From positions 77,275-141,274 of the forward strand of contig CAYWJT010000001.1 of the NCBI GenBank assembly GCA_964458655.1: DNA of 64,000 nt, written 5' to 3'. How positions within the stretch are numbered: the first letter of the stretch is position 1; every line of letters starts with the position of its first letter. Source of the stretch: CAYWJT01 sp964458655. Lineage in GTDB: Bacteria > Acidobacteriota > Aminicenantia > Aminicenantales > Saccharicenantaceae. Shown here piece after piece: positions 56,535 to 64,000 of the stretch. The notes under the pieces are model-generated. The model saw only the letters and a list, made by a program, of their open reading frames with translations, did not search any database and was not told the origin of the DNA. The position numbers and the translations under genes were made by a program.

Positions 56535-57844
56535 TAGGCTCGGTCGGCGTAGGCGAGCTGGTTCTGCTGGTCGAGGGCGTCTATGATGAGGTGGCAGAGG
56601 GCCTTTATGCCGACGGGGATGGCCCGCTCGTCGGGGTTGAAGTTCGGGCTGTGCAGGGGCGCCGCCACCGGCTGGGACGGGCTCTTGACGCCGAGGAAGA
56701 AGTAGAAGGCCGGGATCCTCTGTGAAAAGAAGGCGAAATCCTCGGCGATCATCTGGGGCTTCCATTCGAGGACCCTGTCTTTCCCCAGGAGCCTTGTCAG
56801 CGTCGGGGTCATGGACGAGACCAGCTCCGGATGATTATAGACGCTCGGGGTATGGGCCTCGTACTCAAACTGGTAAGCGGCATCGGCGGCCTCGGTCACC
56901 TTCCTGACGACCGCCTCCATCAGAGCCGGTATCTTCTTGCGGTTGGCGTCGCTCAGGGCCCGGACCGTGCCTTCGAAAACGACCCGGTCGGCGATGATGT
57001 TCTCTTTGGTGCCTCCGTTTATGACGCCGACGGTCAGGACCGCGGGGTCGGTGGGCTCGACCGAGCGGCTGACGATCGTCTGGAGCATCATGATGGCCTC
57101 GGAGGCGATGACGATGGCGTCCACGCCTTCATGGGGGCGGGCGCCGTGGGCGCTCCGGCCCTTGACCGTCATCCGGAACCAGTCGGAGCTGGCCGTGACG
57201 TTGCCGGACGCGACCAGCACCGTGCCCACGTTCTCGGGCCAGACATGGAGCGCGAAGATCGCGTTGGGCCTGGTCAGCTCCAGGACGCCTTCCCTGATCA
57301 TGAGGTCGGCCCCGCCCTCCTCGCCGGGAGGCGGGCCTTCTTCGGCCGGCTGGAAGATGAAGCTGACCGTCCCTCTGAGCCTGTCCTTGAGGGTGCTCAT
57401 GACCATGGCCGCGCCCAGGGCGATCGAAGTGTGGAAATCGTGGCCGCAGGCGTGCATCACGCCTGGGTTGAGCGACTTGTACGGCAGGTTGGTCTGCTCC
57501 TGGATCGGCAGGGCGTCCATGTCTGCCCTGACCGCGACCGACGGCCCCGGCTGGCTGCCCCTCAGGATGCCGACGACGCCGTTGCCGGCAATCCCGGTCT
57601 TGACCTCTAGGCCCAGCGACTCCAGCTTGGCGGCCACCTGTCGCGCGGTTTCGACTTCGCGGTTGGAAAGCTCGGGGTTCATGTGCAGGAAGCGACGGAT
57701 CTTGATGACCTCGGCCCGGTTCTTTTCCACTTCCTCGTCGATCTTCTGGCCGGTCTTGAGGTCCACGGCCGGCGTCCGGGCCGCCGACGTGAGCAGTAAT
57801 AACAAACCGATAAGGACCGGGAGGCCTGCTTTCCTGATGTTCAT
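56531..57844 (-). CDS. M20-family amidohydrolase (N-acyl-amino-acid type), secreted
   Basis: The 437-residue protein has a signal peptide (MNIRKAGLPVLIGLLLLLTS). The M20D family (IAA-amino-acid/hippurate hydrolase) motifs are RRFLHMNPELS, VRADMDALPI (Asp metal ligand), HACGHDFHTSIALG, FQPAEEGPP (catalytic Glu pair) and HGARPHEGVDA in the dimerisation domain. It removes an acyl group from amino acids or short peptides in the periplasm. Its stop region abuts or overlaps the start of comEC. Confidence 0.9.
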   Translation of the reverse strand: MNIRKAGLPVLIGLLLLLTSAARTPAVDLKTGQKIDEEVEKNRAEVIKIRRFLHMNPELSNREVETARQVAAKLESLGLEVKTGIAGNGVVGILRGSQPGPSVAVRADMDALPIQEQTNLPYKSLNPGVMHACGHDFHTSIALGAAMVMSTLKDRLRGTVSFIFQPAEEGPPPGEEGGADLMIREGVLELTRPNAIFALHVWPENVGTVLVASGNVTASSDWFRMTVKGRSAHGARPHEGVDAIVIASEAIMMLQTIVSRSVEPTDPAVLTVGVINGGTKENIIADRVVFEGTVRALSDANRKKIPALMEAVVRKVTEAADAAYQFEYEAHTPSVYNHPELVSSMTPTLTRLLGKDRVLEWKPQMIAEDFAFFSQRIPAFYFFLGVKSPSQPVAAPLHSPNFNPDERAIPVGIKALCHLIIDALDQQNQLAYADRAY

Positions 57845-58046
57845 GGTTTGTTTCCCTCGGGGCGCTTTCCGCTGTTCCTGAGAAGACTATTTTAGCTGAA
57901 AGGCGGGGGAAATTGAAGCGCCGAAGCGGGCCGCGGGACGGTCAAGGCGTGGTTGCCCTGATGGACTTCAAGCTTGGACATTCCCTTTTGGCGTGGAAAC
58001 GGACGTGAACGAAAGGCCTGGATCGAGTTTTCGGAGCTCCCCGGCC

Positions 58047-58343
58047 TCATACCTCTTTCTTGGAGAACTCCTCTTTCTTCTTGTCTATGAATTCCTTGAT
58101 GGCCTCGATGCTCTCGCCGGCCTTCTCCTTGACGACCTTGACTCCCTTTTCAGCCTCCTTGGCGATCTTCTCGTAGCCTTCCTTGGTCGCTTCGCCGGCC
58201 TTGATGGCCCCTTCCTTTATCTTCTGCCGCGTTTCCTTGCCGCTGGCCGGGGCGAAGAGGATGCCCAGGACGAAACCGGTCACGGTGCCCGCCGCGAAGG
58301 CCAGCAGGGAATCCCAGAAATGGCTTTCATGGTCATTTCCCAT
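58047..58343 (-). CDS. YtxH-domain small membrane protein
   Basis: 98 residues with one N-terminal hydrophobic segment with glycines (LLAFAAGTVTGFVLGILFAPASG, the YtxH signature), then a Lys/Glu-rich amphipathic helix of repeated KEGxxKAGE type. AGGAG precedes the ATG; an upstream in-frame ATG is less likely. It overlaps the YtxG-like gene by 11 bp. The pair resembles the Bacillus ytxGH stress genes; function unknown. Confidence 0.82.
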   Translation of the reverse strand: MGNDHESHFWDSLLAFAAGTVTGFVLGILFAPASGKETRQKIKEGAIKAGEATKEGYEKIAKEAEKGVKVVKEKAGESIEAIKEFIDKKKEEFSKKEV

Positions 58344-58704
58344 TCTTTTTCTCCTTTCTTTTTTTGGCAAGCTGCCAACCGTAGCGGATGAAAGGTATAA
58401 GGAGCGGCCAGAACTTGACGGACGGCTTGAGCACCCTGGTGGTCAGGAAGAGCGACAGGTCGGAAATGCCGGCCACGGCCTTGCGGGAATGGGCCACGAT
58501 CTCGCCCACCTGGTCCAGGTTGGCGTTCAGCTTGGCCTCGAGCTCCTTGATGCCGTCCAGCGCTTCCTGCGCCTTGATGAGCGTCCTCTCGCCTTCCCGG
58601 GCCGTCCTCCGCAGCTGGCTCAGGAATATGACCAGGTAGGTGACGGCGACCACGGCGGCCACCGTCAGGATGATGAAAAGGACCTGATTCAGGGTCAGCA
58701 GCAT
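58333..58704 (-). CDS. YtxG-like (DUF948) membrane-anchored coiled-coil protein
   Basis: 123 residues: one membrane helix (about 7-28, VLFIILTVAAVVAVTYLVIFL), a helical coiled region (RTLIKAQEALDGIKELEAKLN) and a second hydrophobic segment near the end. DUF948 proteins commonly accompany YtxH, as here. The -10 element ends 9 nt before the ATG. Confidence 0.75.
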   Translation of the reverse strand: MLLTLNQVLFIILTVAAVVAVTYLVIFLSQLRRTAREGERTLIKAQEALDGIKELEAKLNANLDQVGEIVAHSRKAVAGISDLSLFLTTRVLKPSVKFWPLLIPFIRYGWQLAKKRKEKKNGK

Positions 58705-58713
58705 CGTAGGATT

Positions 58714-58742
58714 ACCATAAAGCAAAAAGGGGCCTATGTCAA
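58714..58742 (-). promoter_or_regulatory. Promoter of the ytxG-ytxH pair
   Basis: Minus strand TTGACA (58742-58737), 17-bp spacer, TATGGT (58719-58714), 9 nt before the ATG; predicts a leaderless mRNA. Confidence 0.6.
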
Positions 58743-58822
58743 TCAAGAATCGGGACCGTGTGGCGGAAAGCGCGGCGGGGTTCCGCCTTCCGCTTTTCAC
58801 CGTGGAGCCCTGGCCGCGGGCC

Positions 58823-59401
58823 CTATTGCCAGAGTATGCGGCCGGCCTTCTCCACGCCGTGGGCCTCCTCGAGCCGCTTCAGGATGTCCGGGAAGGCGGC
58901 CCGGTCGCCTCGGGCGACTGCTTCTTCCCATTCGGCGAGGATGGGGTCGGCGGCAAATTCGTGGGGCCGGTGGATGAGCCTGTTTATGCCCTTGAGGGCC
59001 TGCCACTGGATGATCATGATCATGGCCAGGACGTAGAACAGCAGGTTGGGTCCGGGCAGGATCGCGGCCACGCCGGTGACGGGCACGGCCAGGGCCTCGA
59101 GGCCGAGGACCACGATGTGCCTGGTCCTCTGGCGCTGGAGGAAGAAGGCGAACTTCAGCCTGAGCCGCCTGTCGTCGGTCAGCCCTGAATGGAGGATCCT
59201 TACCGGCGCCTGAGGCTCCCGGCCGGCGAGGGCGAAGGCCTGTTCCTGGCGCAGGGTCCGGGGGTTGAGGTTGACGACCTTCCGCTTGGCCTTTTCCCAG
59301 GCTTCCTTGGCCCTGGACGAGCCGGGCGGGACGACCGCCGACGCGGCCGGGCAGAAGAACCGGTACCGGTTCCTGGAGTTGCGGACGAAGAAGAACAACA
59401 T
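58823..59401 (-). CDS. Uncharacterised membrane protein, 192 residues
   Basis: A basic N-terminal half (RAKEAWEKAKRKVVNLNPRTL) is followed by LRLKFAFFLQRQRTRHIVVLGLEALAVPVTGVAAILPGPNLLFYVLAMIMIIQW: two or three membrane segments around the motif LPGPN. The pattern faintly recalls the mitochondrial K+/H+-exchange-related (Mit_KHE1) family; I am not sure of this. The C terminus is soluble and charged. It is read from its own extended -10 promoter. Confidence 0.65.
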   Translation of the reverse strand: MLFFFVRNSRNRYRFFCPAASAVVPPGSSRAKEAWEKAKRKVVNLNPRTLRQEQAFALAGREPQAPVRILHSGLTDDRRLRLKFAFFLQRQRTRHIVVLGLEALAVPVTGVAAILPGPNLLFYVLAMIMIIQWQALKGINRLIHRPHEFAADPILAEWEEAVARGDRAAFPDILKRLEEAHGVEKAGRILWQ

Positions 59402-59412
59402 GGACGCGGGCT

Positions 59413-59421
59413 ATTCTACCA
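59413..59421 (-). promoter_or_regulatory. Extended -10 promoter of the 192-residue membrane protein gene
   Basis: Minus strand TGGTAGAAT (59421-59413), 11 nt before the ATG; no clear -35. Confidence 0.4.
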
Positions 59422-59460
59422 GAAAAGCGGGTCGGCCAGGTACCGTTTAGACGAGACCGA

Positions 59461-60459
59461 TCAGACCCGCCTGCGGTTGAGGAGATAGATGAAGAAGGGC
59501 GCGCCCAGGGCGGCCGTGATGACCCCGACGGGAAGCTCCGACGCCAGGAGCGTCCTGGCCAGCAGGTCGCAATAGACGAGCAGGGTGCCTCCGGCAAGCG
59601 GGCTCAGCAGGAAAAGCCGCCTGTGGCCGGGCCCGGCGATCAGCCTGACCGCGTGGGGCACGATCAGGCCCACGAAGCCGATGATGCCGCTGACGGAAAC
59701 CGAGACGGCCGCGAGCAGCGTCGCCACGGCCAGGAACGCTTTCCTGACCGTCCTGACCGGGCAGCCCAGGGCCTGGGCGGTCTCGTCGCCGAGCGAAAGC
59801 AGGTCCATGTCGCGCGCCAAGAAGGCGGCGGTCGGCAGGCTGGCCGCGAACCAGGGAGCCACCGTCAGCACCTCCCGCCACCCGGCAAGCTGGAAGCTGC
59901 CGAGCAGCCAGAAGACCGCCTGGTCGTAGGAGTCGGACCTCAGGAAGAGCAGGAACGTGGTCAGCGCCGAGGCCAGCGCCCCAGCCGCGATGCCTGTTAA
60001 GAGCAGCGTTTCGAGCCTGAACGTCCGGCTCCTCTTGGACAGGCCGTAAACGATGACCACCGTCAGGAGCCCGAAGGCGAAAGCCGCCAGGCTCTGGCCG
60101 CTCAAGCCTGGCAGGGAGAAGCTCAAGCCGAGCGCGAGGGAAGACACGGCGCCCAGCGAGGCGCCCGAGGAAACGCCCACCACGAACGGGTCGGCCATGG
60201 GGTTGCGGAAGTAGCCCTGGAGTATGGCGCCCGCGAGCGAGAGCGAGGCCCCGACCAGGAAAGCCAGGACCGCGCGGGAGAGGCGCAGGTCGAGGAACAA
60301 CGCCCGGCGCCCCGCGTCCCCGCCTGTTAGGAACTTGAGCAGGTCGCCGAGGGACGTTTTCACGGGCCCGGAGGCGAGCGAGAGCGCGAAGCCGGCGAAA
60401 CAGAAGAGGAGCAATACCAGGACCAGCATCATCCGGCTGCGGCTGCCCGGCGTTCTCAT
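59461..60459 (-). CDS. btuC: Cobalamin/siderophore ABC importer permease (BtuC/FecCD family)
   Basis: The 332-residue FecCD-type permease has about ten helices. Typical motifs are LRLSRAVLAFLVGASLSLAGAILQGYFRNPMADP near residue 60, GVSSGASLGAV, and SGIIGFVGLIVPHAVRLIAGPGHR, the conserved segment that docks the ATPase, near residue 245. It starts at the ATG in an ATGA overlap with the binding-protein gene; longer reading upstream is a shadow. The substrate is inferred from its partner. Confidence 0.9.
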   Translation of the reverse strand: MRTPGSRSRMMLVLVLLLFCFAGFALSLASGPVKTSLGDLLKFLTGGDAGRRALFLDLRLSRAVLAFLVGASLSLAGAILQGYFRNPMADPFVVGVSSGASLGAVSSLALGLSFSLPGLSGQSLAAFAFGLLTVVIVYGLSKRSRTFRLETLLLTGIAAGALASALTTFLLFLRSDSYDQAVFWLLGSFQLAGWREVLTVAPWFAASLPTAAFLARDMDLLSLGDETAQALGCPVRTVRKAFLAVATLLAAVSVSVSGIIGFVGLIVPHAVRLIAGPGHRRLFLLSPLAGGTLLVYCDLLARTLLASELPVGVITAALGAPFFIYLLNRRRV

Positions 60460-61370
60460 CGCCGCGCCTCCCGGCTCTCGGGATGGAGCGCGGCCGCGAT
60501 GTCCTCGAGGGCCTCGAGGAGGCGCGGCCCGAAGCGCCCGGCTGTGCTTTCGTCGAGGCGGTGAATACGGCCTTCCCGCACGGCTCGGGGCCCGAAGCGC
60601 TCGAGTTCCCGGACGAGCTCGTCCCTGGCTCGGCCGAAGGCCTCTTCCGAGGGTGCCAAGATGAAGATTACGTCGGGGTCGTCCTTCACGACCTGTTCTT
60701 TCTTGCAGACAAGCCACTTGCCCCTCAGCGCGCCGGCGACGTTCCGGCCGCCGGCCCGTTTCGCCAGGTCGGTGAGCCAGCTCGCGCGGCCGGCCGTCCA
60801 CAGCCCGGGCCGGCTGAGCAGGAAGAGCGCGCCCGGCTCGGGCCCGGCCGCCGCGACCCGTTTTTCCACGGCCGCGGCCCGTGCCCGCAGGCCAGCGACG
60901 AGCGCCGCCGCCTGCCGTTCCCGGCGGGTGATGAGGCCGACCTTGTTGATGAGCAGGAAGAGCGATTCCAGGTCGGGCCCGGCGTCGAGCACGAAAAGGG
61001 GGTAACCCAAACGCCTGGCCCCGTTGATGAAGCGCAGCGGGTTGCCCCGGAAGGCGATGATCAGGTCCGGTCGGAGCGCCTCCACGAGCTCGATGTTGGG
61101 GTCGATGAAGCCGCCGACCCTGGGCACGGCCAGCGCCTCGGGAGGGGAGTCGCAGAACCTGGTCGCTCCGGCCACGTTGGCACCGAGGCAGAGCGCGAAC
61201 AAGATCTCGGTGATGTTCGGCGCGAGGGAGACGATGCGGGCGGGCGTCTCGCCGGGTATCGAGAAGGCGTATCCCGTATCGTCGCGGATCGTCTGGCCGG
61301 GCGCGTGCGGGAGCGCCGGGCGCGCTAAGAGCGTCAAGAGCATCAACAGCAAAGCGCGCGGAAAGATCAT
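60456..61370 (-). CDS. btuF: Periplasmic cobalamin-binding protein (BtuF-like)
   Basis: The 304-residue helical-backbone binding protein has a signal peptide (MIFPRALLLMLLTLLARPALP). RIVSLAPNITEILFAL, ATRFCDSPPEALAVPRVGGF and PNIELVEALRPDLII closely follow the BtuF pattern, favouring vitamin B12 over ferric siderophores. It lies between the ATPase gene (upstream) and the permease gene (4-bp overlap). Confidence 0.85.
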   Translation of the reverse strand: MIFPRALLLMLLTLLARPALPHAPGQTIRDDTGYAFSIPGETPARIVSLAPNITEILFALCLGANVAGATRFCDSPPEALAVPRVGGFIDPNIELVEALRPDLIIAFRGNPLRFINGARRLGYPLFVLDAGPDLESLFLLINKVGLITRRERQAAALVAGLRARAAAVEKRVAAAGPEPGALFLLSRPGLWTAGRASWLTDLAKRAGGRNVAGALRGKWLVCKKEQVVKDDPDVIFILAPSEEAFGRARDELVRELERFGPRAVREGRIHRLDESTAGRFGPRLLEALEDIAAALHPESREARR

Positions 61371-61629
61371 GCCCGCGCGGCGCTCGCGGCCGCTTGCGGC
61401 CGCGCCTGCCCGCCGGCGTCTTTCCGTCAGCGTGGCCGGGGGTCGTGGGATTCGCGCGGAATGCGCCGATATCCCAGGCTCAGGGCTCGATGCGGGAGGC
61501 GGCGCGGCCGCGGGCTTCGCCGGGTGACGCAAAGTCGAAGACATCCTCACCGTAAAGCCCCGTCTTTCCGGACGCAGCCGGCATGGATTCCCTATCATTC
61601 CGATGTTATCTATATTAATAATCAACAAG
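61371..61629 (-). promoter_or_regulatory. Leader of btuF; possible cobalamin riboswitch (weak)
   Basis: A 259-bp gap between btuD and btuF. The minus strand begins A/T-rich (61600-61635, promoter-like), then has GATAGGGAATCC (61596-61585) and CCGG-CTGCGT-CCGG, which recall the GGGAA and CCGGTGCGAATCCGG segments of cobalamin riboswitches. I cannot find a clear B12 box (AGYCMGGAGACCTGCC-like) near the btuF start, so this stays a suggestion based on context and partial motifs. Confidence 0.25.
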
Positions 61630-62436
61630 TTAGAACCCGCCTCGCGGCTCAGGCCGCTTTCCGTGAACGAGCGAAATCTCCGGCAGGCCGGTGCTCGCGT
61701 TCTCCCTTATTTCGACTTCGGCCCCGAAGACGCGCCGCACCAGGTCGCGGCTCAGGCAGTCGCGCGGCGTTCCGCCGGCTTCGACCTTCCCGTCCTTGAG
61801 AAAGACCAAACGGTCGGCGTAGCCCGCCGCCAGGTTGATGTTGTGCTCGGCCGCCAGGATGGTCCTGCCCTTCTCCGTCTGGAGGCGCTTCAGCATGCCG
61901 TAGACCTCCACCTGGAAATTGATGTCGAGGTGCAGGCTCGGCTCGTCCAGAAGCAGGACCGGCGCGTCCTGGGCCAGGGCCCTGGCTATGAACACCCGCT
62001 GCCTCTCCCCGCCGCTCAGGCTCGCGAGCGGCTTGGCGCGCAGGGCCTCCAGGCCCGCGGCTTCCAAGGCCGCGCCGACCGCGGCCCGGTCCTCGGCCGA
62101 TAGAGGAGCGAGCCTTTTGGCCCTCGCGAAGCGTCCCATGGCCACGACCTCTTCCACGCTGAAGTCGAAGACCGGGTCGGCGAGCTGGGGGACGTAAGCG
62201 AGCTCACGCGCGAGCTCCCGCGGGCCGAGCCCGGAAATATCCCGACCTCCGAGTTTCACCGAGCCGCCGCGCTCCGGCAGCAGGTTCTGCAGGGCCCGGA
62301 GCAGGGTGCTCTTGCCCGAGCCGTTCCGGCCCAGGAAGGCGACGAACTCGCCCGGCTCGACCGCCAGGCTGATATCCCTGATCACGAAGCCGTCGCCGTA
62401 GCCTCCGCAGAGGTCTTCCGTCTCGATCATCGGCAT
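61630..62436 (-). CDS. btuD: Cobalamin/siderophore ABC importer ATPase (BtuD/FecE family)
   Basis: The 268-residue ABC ATPase has Walker A FLGRNGSGKSTLLR (about 35-48), a Q-loop, signature LASLSGGERQRV, Walker B PVLLLDEPSLHLD and switch His in AAEHNIN. It powers import with BtuC and BtuF encoded downstream. ABC importers of this class are often ordered F-C-D; here the ATPase comes first, separated by the btuF leader. Confidence 0.92.
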   Translation of the reverse strand: MPMIETEDLCGGYGDGFVIRDISLAVEPGEFVAFLGRNGSGKSTLLRALQNLLPERGGSVKLGGRDISGLGPRELARELAYVPQLADPVFDFSVEEVVAMGRFARAKRLAPLSAEDRAAVGAALEAAGLEALRAKPLASLSGGERQRVFIARALAQDAPVLLLDEPSLHLDINFQVEVYGMLKRLQTEKGRTILAAEHNINLAAGYADRLVFLKDGKVEAGGTPRDCLSRDLVRRVFGAEVEIRENASTGLPEISLVHGKRPEPRGGF

Positions 62437-62500
62437 GCCTACGTCCCTTGCAGAAGGTCAATTATAGCCATCTCGGCCCCGGCCACCAACCATCCGGGCG

Positions 62501-63883
62501 TCAAACCAACCTGTCCTTGTGGAACAGGGCGATCCCTTCCCCGGACGCGACGCGAAGCAGCTCCTCGGTGAAACCGCTCCTGGAGAAAAGGCAGAAGCGC
62601 TCCTTCCTGGAAGCTCTGCGCCAGTCGACCAGCCTCGATTTCCTTCGCAGGTCCTCCAGTATGTTGACGCCCACCGGCTTGACGCTCCATTTCGCTTCCC
62701 CGAACAGGATCCGGTTCTCCTTTTCGTCGAGGGCCACCAGGTCTATCTCTTCGTTCCGATCCCACCAGCGGCCGACCCGGTCGAACCTGAAAACCTTGCT
62801 CTCCAGGTCCCTGAGGATTTCCGCGGCCAGGGCCTCGTAGTTCTCGGCTTCCAAGGCGGGCAGGTCGGCTTTTATCGCTTCCAGCACGGGCCCTGTCCGG
62901 CCTTCTTCCAGCCGGCTCTTGTTAGGCAGGACGTGCCTGAACCAGAACTTAATGAACTGGTCCTGGAGCTTGTATATGCCCTTCTTCGATTTCAGCGGGT
63001 TCTTCTCGGTCACGGGGTGTTCCTTGCGGATCAGCCTCAGGTCTTCGAGGACGAAGAGGTACTTGTGGAGGCCGCTCTTTTCGAAGCCGGTCTCGTTGAC
63101 GATCTCGCTTATCCTGGTCCTGTTGAGCGCGACCGCCTTGAGTATGGCGAAGTACTTCCTCGGTTCCCGCAGCTCTTCGCGCAGGAGGAACTCCACCTCG
63201 CTGTACAACGGCGCCGTCGGGGAAAGCAGGCAGTCCGTCAGGTTGTCCTCGAGGGATATGTCGGGGTCCAGCCTGTTCAAGTAGCTCGGGTTGCCGCCCA
63301 GGATCGAGAAGTAGGCGAGCCGGTCTTCGAACTTCAGGCCGGGGAAAAAGCCCGCGGCCTCGCGGAAGCTGAAGGGCTGGAGCAGGATCTGGCCCGTCCT
63401 CCTTCCGTAAAGCGGCGCCTTGTGTCCCAGGACGGAACGCTCCATCATCGAGATGCTCGAACCGCAAAGGATGAGAAAGACGGGCGCATTCTTGAGATGC
63501 TCGTCCCAGCCGGCCTGGAAGATCGACGGTATGCCCTTGTTGGATTCGACGAGATACGGGAATTCGTCGACGGCGACGACGAGCCTTTCCCGCGCCCGCC
63601 TCTTCAGGTATTCGAAGAACATCCTCCAGTCGTCGAAGCCCCTTTCGGTCAGGACCAGATCCCCGAAGTGCTCGCCGACGAGCCGGCCGAGCATCTTCAG
63701 GTTCTCCTGTTCGCTTATCTGCTGGGCCAGGAAATAGACGTGAGGCCGGTCTTTAACGAACCGCTTTATGAGCTCGGTCTTCCCGACGCGCCGCTTGCCG
63801 TAGATGACTATGAAATGCGGCTGCCCGGAGTCCCACCAGGCCTTAAGGCTCCCGAGCTCCTTGTCCCTGCCGATGAATCTCAT
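62501..63883 (-). CDS. DUF234/archaeal-ATPase-type ATP-binding protein with PD-(D/E)XK-like C terminus
   Basis: The 460-residue protein begins with a STAND-like ATPase: FIGRDKELGSL, Walker A GKRRVGKTELI (about 32-42), Walker B VVAVDEFPYL, sensor LCGSS. A winged-helix region (about 250-310, RTISEIVNETGF-like) follows, then a DUF234 domain with EIDLVALDEKENRILFGEAKW (Asp, Glu and Lys positions of a nuclease core). Such proteins are widespread in archaea and some bacteria; function unknown, and mobile or defence roles have been suspected. GGGAGGG precedes the ATG. Its promoter carries repeated boxes, so it is probably repressed. Confidence 0.85.
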   Translation of the reverse strand: MRFIGRDKELGSLKAWWDSGQPHFIVIYGKRRVGKTELIKRFVKDRPHVYFLAQQISEQENLKMLGRLVGEHFGDLVLTERGFDDWRMFFEYLKRRARERLVVAVDEFPYLVESNKGIPSIFQAGWDEHLKNAPVFLILCGSSISMMERSVLGHKAPLYGRRTGQILLQPFSFREAAGFFPGLKFEDRLAYFSILGGNPSYLNRLDPDISLEDNLTDCLLSPTAPLYSEVEFLLREELREPRKYFAILKAVALNRTRISEIVNETGFEKSGLHKYLFVLEDLRLIRKEHPVTEKNPLKSKKGIYKLQDQFIKFWFRHVLPNKSRLEEGRTGPVLEAIKADLPALEAENYEALAAEILRDLESKVFRFDRVGRWWDRNEEIDLVALDEKENRILFGEAKWSVKPVGVNILEDLRRKSRLVDWRRASRKERFCLFSRSGFTEELLRVASGEGIALFHKDRLV

Positions 63884-63897
63884 GCCCTCCCCCACAA

Positions 63898-63941
63898 AGT
63901 CTACTTTATAGTAGACTAATCTAGAGTAGACAGTTTGTCAA
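63898..63941 (-). promoter_or_regulatory. Promoter with repeated operator-like boxes upstream of the DUF234 ATPase
   Basis: Minus strand TTGACA (63941-63936), 17-bp spacer, TAGTCT (63918-63913). The heptamer GTCTACT occurs three times: 63931-63925 and 63916-63910 on the minus strand, and 63899-63905 on the plus strand. The last two form an inverted repeat AGTCTACT-TTAT-AGTAGACT (63898-63917). The boxes cover the spacer, the -10 and the start region. Confidence 0.6.
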
Positions 63942-64000
63942 GTACCTGGTCTCGTCCACTACATTAGTGACGCGCTTGGCTGGGGATGAGTTTTGAGCCA

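Overview
The window is GC-rich, gene-dense bacterial DNA with the look of a scaffolded draft or metagenome-assembled genome: there are two runs of exactly 100 N. The gene content fits the Acidobacteriota/Aminicenantes neighbourhood. It has a large sortilin-like Asp-box protein, a non-canonical-length serine hydroxymethyltransferase, a complete type IV pilus motor and PilSR module, Tat, ComEC, flotillin and an endonuclease-type MutL. This placement is an inference from gene types, not from a marker tree. No rRNA, prophage, plasmid origin or CRISPR array is visible.

Layout. 1-3.2 kb: start of queC (truncated by the window edge), a REP-like palindrome, and a YfiR/YfiN-type c-di-GMP signalling pair. 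3.3-8.0 kb: a secreted Asp-box propeller protein whose promoter is abutted by an intact IS1202/ISNCY-type insertion sequence with 18-bp flanking direct repeats. 8.1-10.3 kb: an orphan protein and an NhaD/ArsB-type antiporter. 10.4-14.5 kb: an AT-rich promoter and long leader (with an assembly gap), then a tightly overlapped cassette of two D-Ala-D-Ala-ligase-like ATP-grasp enzymes, a GNAT acetyltransferase and a lysine-2,3-aminomutase-like radical SAM enzyme. 14.7-19.0 kb (minus strand): tatA, tatC, a P-loop kinase, a dCMP deaminase and a MurQ/GKRP-like double-SIS protein, each overlapping the next. 19.1-27.8 kb: S41 protease, rpiB, glyA, purD, purE, mtaB, mutL. 28.1-28.4 kb: tRNA-Pro(UGG) and tRNA-Arg(UCU).

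28.5-37.6 kb: a PAS/HD-GYP protein divergent from pilB-pilT-pilC-pilS-pilR and a prepilin. A consensus sigma-54 promoter sits between pilR and the prepilin gene, so the regulatory circuit can be read from the DNA. 37.7-48.3 kb: envelope/glycan genes, comprising two paralogous LTA-synthase-type sulfatase-fold transferases, a UGM-like flavoprotein, a GT39-like glycosyltransferase, a class-C beta-lactamase-fold hydrolase and PlsC. A 73-bp solo end of the same IS lies beside the second sulfatase. 48.4-57.8 kb (minus): an aminotransferase fused to a P-loop (HprK/PEPCK-like) domain, flotillin, RNase PH, a secreted coiled-coil protein, ComEC (3' end altered by a REP-like repeat, start codon unclear) and an M20 amidohydrolase. 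58.0-63.9 kb (minus): YtxG/YtxH-like pair, a small membrane protein, a BtuCDF-like cobalamin importer and a DUF234-type ATPase behind a promoter filled with repeated operator-like boxes.

A pattern crosses the whole window. At least eight genes have a good sigma-70-type promoter whose -10 box ends only 8-12 nt before the start codon, which predicts leaderless or near-leaderless mRNAs. Internal operon genes mostly use ordinary Shine-Dalgarno sites or ATGA stop/start overlaps.
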